A stretch of 17,825 nucleotides of DNA, taken from DATKDU01 sp035649415 (GTDB lineage: Bacteria > Planctomycetota > Planctomycetia > Pirellulales > Pirellulaceae). Shown in pieces: positions 14,322 through 17,825 of this stretch (positions are counted from its first letter, which is position 1; each line of letters begins with the position of its first letter). The notes below the pieces were generated by a model. That model had not been told where the DNA came from and ran no database searches. It was given only the letters and a program-made list of their open reading frames with translations. The stretch spans positions 1-17,825 of the forward strand of contig DASRJP010000470.1 in assembly GCA_035649415.1 (NCBI GenBank). Reading direction: 5' to 3'. The position numbers were made by a program, and so were the translations under genes.

Positions 14322-14361
14322 AGCTGCATAAATTGCGCGAAGTTTGAGGGCGGAGCGAGCG

Positions 14362-14613
14362 ATGGCCAGGTCGTATGCCGGTGTGCTCGGAACGCTGGCA
14401 TTTGGAATGATTCTGGTCCGCGGCCTGATCGCTGGGAGCGGTCTGGAATGCTGCGTCGCCAGCGCGTGCTTGGCGCTGTTTTGCTTTGCCGCGTTGGGTT
14501 GCATCGCAGGTCAGCTTGCGGAGCGGTTCACAGGGGAGTCGGTTCGCAGCCGCTTGCCGGTGGCCAAGGCCCCGCGTGAGGTGAACATGAAGAAATCGCC
14601 AGCAGCGAAGTAG
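14362..14613 (+). CDS. Small membrane protein between flhG and fliA, 83 aa
   Basis: ATG 14362 has GGAG 6 nt upstream. A TTG at 14344 would add six unconvincing residues. Two hydrophobic helices are visible: YAGVLGTLAFGMILVRGLIA at about 5-24 and CVASACLALFCFAALGCIAG at about 30-49. Three cysteines fall in or next to the second helix, and a basic tail follows (RSRLPVAKAPREVNMKKSP). The gene sits 174 bp after flhG and 85 bp before fliA on the same strand, so a flagellar or regulatory link is possible by context only. No family was recognised. Confidence 0.7.
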   Translation: MARSYAGVLGTLAFGMILVRGLIAGSGLECCVASACLALFCFAALGCIAGQLAERFTGESVRSRLPVAKAPREVNMKKSPAAK

Positions 14614-14698
14614 CCAGTGGAATTCGGCAGTGGCGCCAGGAAGCGCCGACGGCTCGGAAGGATTCGGCCGGGAAACGCGAAGCATCACGGAGGATGGA

Positions 14699-15490
14699 AT
14701 GGCGAGCGCAACCTCAGTTGCTCCTGCATATGACATTGAGGAAGTCTGGAAGCGCTACAAAGCAGATCCTTCCAACAAGGAGCTGCGCAATACGCTGGTC
14801 GAGAATTACTTGCCGCTGGTGAAGTACAACGGCGAGCGCATCTGGGCCCGGCTCCCCGAAGGGGTCGAGCTGGACGACCTGGTTTCGGCCGGCATCTTTG
14901 GCCTGATGGACGCCATCGACGCCTTCGACATGACGCGGGGCGTCAAGTTCGAGACGTACTGCGTGCCGCGAATCCGCGGAGCGATGCTCGACGAGCTGCG
15001 GACGATGGACTGGGTGCCGCGACTGGTGCGCAGCAAGGCCAGCCGGCTCAACGAAGCGACCAAGATGCTTGAGGCGCGGCTGGGCCGTCATCCCACCGGT
15101 GCCGAACTCGCCGTGCAGATGGAAATGCCGGTGGAGGAGTTGGAAAAGATGCAGCTCGAGGCCAGCGCGGTCAACCTGATCAGCCTCAACAAGAAGTGGT
15201 ACGAAACCGACAGCTACAAGGACGTCCGCGAGATCGACATCCTGGAGGACAAGAAGGGCGAAGACCCCACCCGCCGCATCCAGAAGAACGACCTGATGCG
15301 GCTCGTCACTAAGGGGCTCAACCGCAACGAGCGGCTGATCATCATTCTGTATTACTACGAAGAGCTGACGATGAAGGAGATCGGTGCCACGCTCGATCTG
15401 TCCGAGAGCCGCGTCAGCCAGATGCACTCGTCCATCGTGGCCAGGCTTCAGGGCCAGCTCGCCCGCCGCCGGCCGGAGTTTGGGACGTAG
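14699..15490 (+). CDS. fliA: Flagellar sigma factor FliA (sigma-28/WhiG family), 263 aa
   Basis: FliA directs RNA polymerase to late flagellar promoters and is usually held by the anti-sigma factor FlgM, which is not in the window. ATG 14699 has GGAGG 5 nt upstream, better than an upstream GTG at 14630. Sigma region 2 is clear: YLPLVKYNGERIWARLPEGV (37-56), DDLVSAGIFGLMDAIDAFD (59-77), FETYCVPRIRGAMLDELRTM and DWVPRLVR to 111. Region 3 covers about 115-155 (LGRHPTGAELAVQMEMPVEEL). Region 4 is NRNERLIIILYYYEELTMKE then IGATLDLSESRVSQ, with its helix-turn-helix at about 220-245. The length matches the family. Confidence 0.96.
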   Translation: MASATSVAPAYDIEEVWKRYKADPSNKELRNTLVENYLPLVKYNGERIWARLPEGVELDDLVSAGIFGLMDAIDAFDMTRGVKFETYCVPRIRGAMLDELRTMDWVPRLVRSKASRLNEATKMLEARLGRHPTGAELAVQMEMPVEELEKMQLEASAVNLISLNKKWYETDSYKDVREIDILEDKKGEDPTRRIQKNDLMRLVTKGLNRNERLIIILYYYEELTMKEIGATLDLSESRVSQMHSSIVARLQGQLARRRPEFGT

Positions 15491-15599
15491 GTTGGCGATG
15501 CGGTCAGGCGTTTTTCGCGCGGTCGCCCGGGCAAGGGACCAGGCCTCGCCGATCGCTTCTCCACACAGCTCGCATCGCTTTCGCCGCCCAATCTAGGCG

Positions 15600-15622
15600 G
15601 AGCGCACGTCGTCGTGCCGCTC
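15600..15622. other. Bulged hairpin between fliA and eda
   Basis: GAGCG plus CACG (15600-15608) pair with CGTG (15613-15616) and CGCTC (15618-15622) around a TCGT loop, with one bulged C at 15617: nine base pairs in all. It lies about 110 bp after the fliA stop and is not followed by a U tract, so a simple intrinsic terminator is doubtful. The rest of the 212-bp gap shows nothing else recognisable. Confidence 0.4.
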
Positions 15623-15702
15623 GACGGATTGATTCCACCGCGGCGCCTGCTGAAAATGGCTGTTTTGCTTTGTGTTGAATCGCCAGCTGGCCGCCTTCCA
15701 TC

Positions 15703-16362
15703 ATGAGCCAATCCGTCTCTGCTCTTCAGCGCGTCCTCGACCAGACGATTGTCGCCGTCATCCGCGCCGAAAACAGCGATTTACTCGTGGACGTGGCGGA
15801 ATCGCTACTGGCCGGCGGCGTCGAAGTGATGGAAGTCACCTTCACCGTCCCGCGGGCCGTGCAGGTGCTCGAAAAGGTGGCCGACAAGCTCGGCAATCGA
15901 ATTCTCCTCGGTGCTGGCACGGTGCTGGACGCCGAGACCTGCCGGATCGCACTCCTGGCCGGGGCCGAGTTCATTGTTTCGCCGTCGCTCCATGCGGACG
16001 TGATCGAGACCTGCAAACGGTACAGCAAGGTGGTCATGCCCGGGGCCATGACTCCGACCGAAGTGATCACCGCCTGGCAGGCGGGGGCCGACATCGTAAA
16101 GGTTTTTCCCTCGGAGATCACCGGGCCCAGGTACCTAAAGGCGCTGCACGGCCCCTTTCCGCACGTTCGGCTGATGCCGACCGGCGGGGTCAACCTGGAG
16201 ACGGCGGCGGAGTTTTTGCGGAATGGCGCCTGCGCCCTGGGGGTGGGGAGTTCGCTCGTCGATCCCAAGCTCGTGGCTGCCGAGGACCTGAAGAAAATCG
16301 AGCACTTGGCGCGGCAGTACGTTCAGATCGTGCGGGAGTTTCGAGTAGGACGGGTTTCCTAG
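15703..16362 (+). CDS. eda: KDPG/KHG aldolase (bifunctional Eda), 219 aa
   Basis: The enzyme cleaves 2-keto-3-deoxy-6-phosphogluconate to pyruvate and glyceraldehyde-3-phosphate (Entner-Doudoroff and sugar-acid pathways); many members also accept 4-hydroxy-2-oxoglutarate. It is a cytoplasmic TIM barrel. Key residues are visible: Glu44 in VMEVTFTVP, the GAGTVLDAETC loop (70-80), Schiff-base Lys133 in ADIVKVFPSE, and the phosphate-binding MPTGGVNLETAAEFL and GACALGVGSSLV. The length is normal for the family. ATG 15703 has no clear ribosome binding site. The last codons (about residues 215-219, VGRVS) lie inside a palindromic repeat that contains the stop codon. Confidence 0.93.
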   Translation: MSQSVSALQRVLDQTIVAVIRAENSDLLVDVAESLLAGGVEVMEVTFTVPRAVQVLEKVADKLGNRILLGAGTVLDAETCRIALLAGAEFIVSPSLHADVIETCKRYSKVVMPGAMTPTEVITAWQAGADIVKVFPSEITGPRYLKALHGPFPHVRLMPTGGVNLETAAEFLRNGACALGVGSSLVDPKLVAAEDLKKIEHLARQYVQIVREFRVGRVS

Positions 16363-16401
16363 CCCGTCCATGCATTTGACGGGCTGGCAAGCCCGTACTA
16401 C
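16345..16401. repeat. 57-bp palindromic element overlapping the end of eda
   Basis: Alternating arms are visible: GACGGG (16349-16354), AGCCCGTC (16361-16368), GACGGGCT (16378-16385) and GCCCGTAC (16391-16398). The 8-bp stem AGCCCGTC/GACGGGCT has a 9-nt loop, and the flanks GTAGGACGGG and CCCGTACTAC form an imperfect outer inverted repeat. The eda stop TAG (16360-16362) lies inside it, and the next gene starts 10 bp after it. It could serve as a terminator-like structure or be a dispersed palindromic element. Confidence 0.7.
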
Positions 16402-16410
16402 GAAGTTGCC

Positions 16411-17313
16411 ATGCCTGTCCCCTTTGCCTGCCCTCACTGTGGCGAACAGACGCTTGTGGACGAGCAGTTCGCTGGCCAGAGCGGTCCGTGCATCGCCTGC
16501 GGCAAGCCGATCATCGTCCCCCATTTTGGCGGCGTCGGTTCTCGCGAGCACATGCGCCGCGCCGAGGCGGCCTCCAGCAGGCGCTCGACGTACTTGCTGC
16601 TGGCACTCGGTCTGGCGGCGGCAGTGGCCGGAGTGGCCACCGTCGCACTGCTGGTGGTTGGCCCTTTGATGGAGTCCACCCGGCTCGGCGCCAGCCGCCG
16701 CAAGTGCGCCGCCAACCTGCGGCAGATCGGCGCAGCCTTGCTGCAATATGAGCGCGATTACGGCACGCTGCCACCGGCAGCCGTGACCGACGCTCAAGGC
16801 ACGCCGCTGTATAGCTGGAGAGTCCTGATCTTGCCGTATCTCGGTCCCTCGGAGCAGCGGCTGTATAGCCAGTTTCGCCCTGACCAGCCTTGGAACTCGC
16901 CAGCCAATATGCAGATCCTCAAGCAGATGCCCAAGGTGTTTCACTCGCCTGGAGACACGTCGGCCGCGGCCGACGAGACCAGCTACGTGGTGATTGCCGG
17001 GGCCACAACGCCGTTTCCTCCGAGCCAGCCGCTGGCACGCTCGCAAATCGGCGACGGATTGTATAGCACCATCCTGGTCGTGGAGGTCGCCAATTCGGGC
17101 ATCGCCTGGACGGAGCCCAGGGACCTGCGCGACAATCAGTTGTCCTTTCAGGTTGGCGTCGATCTAGGCGGCTGCCATTCAGGAGGCATGAACGCCCTGT
17201 TTGCCGACGGCAAAGTGCGGTTCCTCAAGGATACGCTGTCGAGTGAAGAGGTCGCCGACCTGACGACGGCAAATGGACGCGAAGGGGTGCCTGGGAGTCC
17301 GAGTAACTACTGA
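16411..17313 (+). CDS. Zinc-ribbon, membrane-anchored DUF1559 protein, 300 aa
   Basis: DUF1559 proteins are abundant in planctomycetes; the function is unknown, but they share features with type II/IV pilin-like surface proteins. Three parts are visible. First, an N-terminal zinc ribbon with CPHC (Cys7/Cys10) and CIAC (Cys27/Cys30). Second, one transmembrane helix at about 61-84 (YLLLALGLAAAVAGVATVAL). Third, the DUF1559 domain from about 97: RKCAANLRQIGAALLQYERD, then LYSWRVLILPYLGP, LYSQFRPDQPWNSPAN, and the C-terminal signature HSGGMNALFADGKVRFLKD. Most relatives begin directly with a pilin-like leader; here a cytoplasmic zinc ribbon replaces it. ATG 16411 is 9 bp after the palindromic element, with only a weak GAAG ribosome site. 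Confidence 0.9.
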   Translation: MPVPFACPHCGEQTLVDEQFAGQSGPCIACGKPIIVPHFGGVGSREHMRRAEAASSRRSTYLLLALGLAAAVAGVATVALLVVGPLMESTRLGASRRKCAANLRQIGAALLQYERDYGTLPPAAVTDAQGTPLYSWRVLILPYLGPSEQRLYSQFRPDQPWNSPANMQILKQMPKVFHSPGDTSAAADETSYVVIAGATTPFPPSQPLARSQIGDGLYSTILVVEVANSGIAWTEPRDLRDNQLSFQVGVDLGGCHSGGMNALFADGKVRFLKDTLSSEEVADLTTANGREGVPGSPSNY

Positions 17314-17331
17314 CGCAGCGGGTGGGTGCAA

Positions 17332-17825
17332 TCAGGCGGCGATAGAGCGAGCTTGACCCGGCGTGGCCAGATGGGCCAGGAGCTGGACCGTCGCGTCAGC
17401 CGCACCAATCTGCCGCAGGACCACTTCCCGCGCTCGCTGGCCGAGCGCTTTTGCATACTGCGGATCGGCAAGGCAGCGGCGGACGAACGTTTCCAGCTCG
17501 GCGGCGTCTTTCACCACAACGGCGGCCTGCTGGGCAAGCAGCAGCGAGACCACATCGCGAAAGTTCCAGGTGTTGGGACCGAACGCAACGGCTGCTCCAA
17601 AAGCGGCCGGCTCGATCATGTTCTGGCCGCCGCGCCTGCCCAGGCTGCCACCAACAAATGCAATGGCCGCCGTCCCCCACCAGGCGGCCAGTTCGCCGAC
17701 GGCATCGACGAGGAGGATGGAGGAGGTAAGTGGTGAGTGGTGAGTGGTGAGTGGTGAGGCGCTGGCTCCTGGCTCCTGTCCCAGCGCCGAGCGCCGCTGC
17801 CACGTCAGGCCGCTCTTGTCCAGCA
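17332..17825 (-). CDS. waaA: Kdo transferase WaaA (KdtA), C-terminal 163 aa, truncated by the window edge
   Basis: WaaA is a GT-B glycosyltransferase of the inner membrane that adds Kdo to lipid A precursor. The frame is open from the right edge to TGA at 17332. Recognisable segments are LDKSGLTWQRRSALG, then ILLVDAVGELAAWWGTAAI, AFVGGSLGRRGGQN, MIEPAAFGAAVAFGPNTWNF and RDVVSLLL, all typical of the C-terminal nucleotide-sugar domain, including the conserved GGxxxxRGGxN and EPAA-type motifs. Between QRRSALG and ILLVD lies an unusual linker (QEPGASASPLTTHHSPLTSS) encoded by two heptamer arrays. It is convergent with the DUF1559 gene, 18 bp apart. The N-terminal acceptor domain lies outside the window. 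Confidence 0.92.
   Translation of the reverse strand, partial: LDKSGLTWQRRSALGQEPGASASPLTTHHSPLTSSILLVDAVGELAAWWGTAAIAFVGGSLGRRGGQNMIEPAAFGAAVAFGPNTWNFRDVVSLLLAQQAAVVVKDAAELETFVRRCLADPQYAKALGQRAREVVLRQIGAADATVQLLAHLATPGQARSIAA
17730..17757 (+). repeat. Heptamer array GTGGTGA x4 inside waaA
   Basis: Four perfect tandem copies of GTGGTGA, seen as TCACCAC on the coding strand, encode most of SPLTTHHSPLT. Seven is not a multiple of three, so gain or loss of a single unit would shift the waaA reading frame. Confidence 0.85.
17762..17775 (+). repeat. Heptamer array CTGGCTC x2 inside waaA
   Basis: Two perfect copies of CTGGCTC followed by CTG, encoding QEPGAS on the minus strand. It lies 4 bp from the GTGGTGA array and differs by one base per unit from the CTGACTC units at flhA and at 2367-2373. 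Confidence 0.6.

Noticed and set aside
14288..14325. Possible integron attC-like site (GTTAAGC with paired arms)
   Set aside because: Only the GTTRRRY-like half is present; the matching RYYYAAC half is absent and there is no integrase or cassette context.
14184..14579. A 131-codon frame starting in an ATGA overlap with the flhG stop
   Set aside because: The ATGA overlap looks like translational coupling, but the second half reads as an arginine-rich shadow of the 83-aa membrane-protein gene, which has its own GGAG site and clear helices.
17730..17775. Whether the repeats could be a CRISPR array
   Set aside because: Units are 7 bp, directly tandem and without spacers, and no cas gene is present.

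Overview
The window looks like a chromosomal segment of a planctomycete, probably of the Pirellulales type. This is inferred from a zinc-ribbon/DUF1559 protein, a secreted PQQ-type beta-propeller protein opening with NWPQWRG, a flhA-flhF-flhG-fliA flagellar block, a Kdo transferase C-terminus, high GC, and many genes without a clear Shine-Dalgarno site. The assignment rests on recognised families and was not checked by any search.

Layout. (1) 1-1775: two minus-strand hypothetical genes, one with a signal peptide and one rich in cysteine, with visibly lower GC than the rest. (2) About 1.8-2.83 kb: one kilobase with no credible gene, filled with hairpins, four 7-bp-periodic repeat arrays and two copies of a ~157-bp direct repeat. 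The second copy supplies the ribosome binding site of an AhpD-like gene (2830-3264). (3) 3274-7711: six minus-strand genes in tight head-to-tail order: a secreted PQQ-type propeller, a small membrane protein, a YedJ-like HD phosphohydrolase, a secreted alpha/beta hydrolase, an SGNH-type hydrolase and an internally duplicated four-helix membrane protein. (4) 7894-9633: a divergent ABC1/UbiB-family kinase-like gene. (5) 9659-9935: one or two very small minus-strand genes. (6) 10062-15490: flagellar export and regulation genes flhA, flhF, flhG, a small membrane protein and the sigma factor fliA. (7) 15703-17313: KDPG aldolase (eda), a hairpin repeat that supplies the end of eda, and a zinc-ribbon/DUF1559 protein. 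(8) 17332 to the right edge: the C-terminal part of Kdo transferase (waaA), minus strand, cut by the window.

How the genes work together. FlhA is the core of the flagellar export gate. FlhF (SRP-type GTPase) and FlhG (MinD-like ATPase) normally set flagellar position and number, and FliA transcribes late flagellar genes. In this copy FlhG has lost both P-loop lysines, and FlhF has lost the conserved DTYR-type motif, although its P-loop, DTAG and TKID motifs are intact. Eda and WaaA belong to 2-keto-3-deoxy sugar metabolism and lipid A/LPS core synthesis.

The most unusual signal is a set of short arrays with the same 7-bp period but different sequences (GTGGTGA, CTGGCTC, CTGACTC, TCATTCG, TTTTGCA, RGAGGTC, CTGAACC). 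Several lie inside coding sequence: they form the C-termini of FlhA and of a membrane protein, and a linker within WaaA. They resemble the short tandemly repeated repetitive (STRR) sequences known in cyanobacteria. No complete new defence or biosynthetic system was seen.
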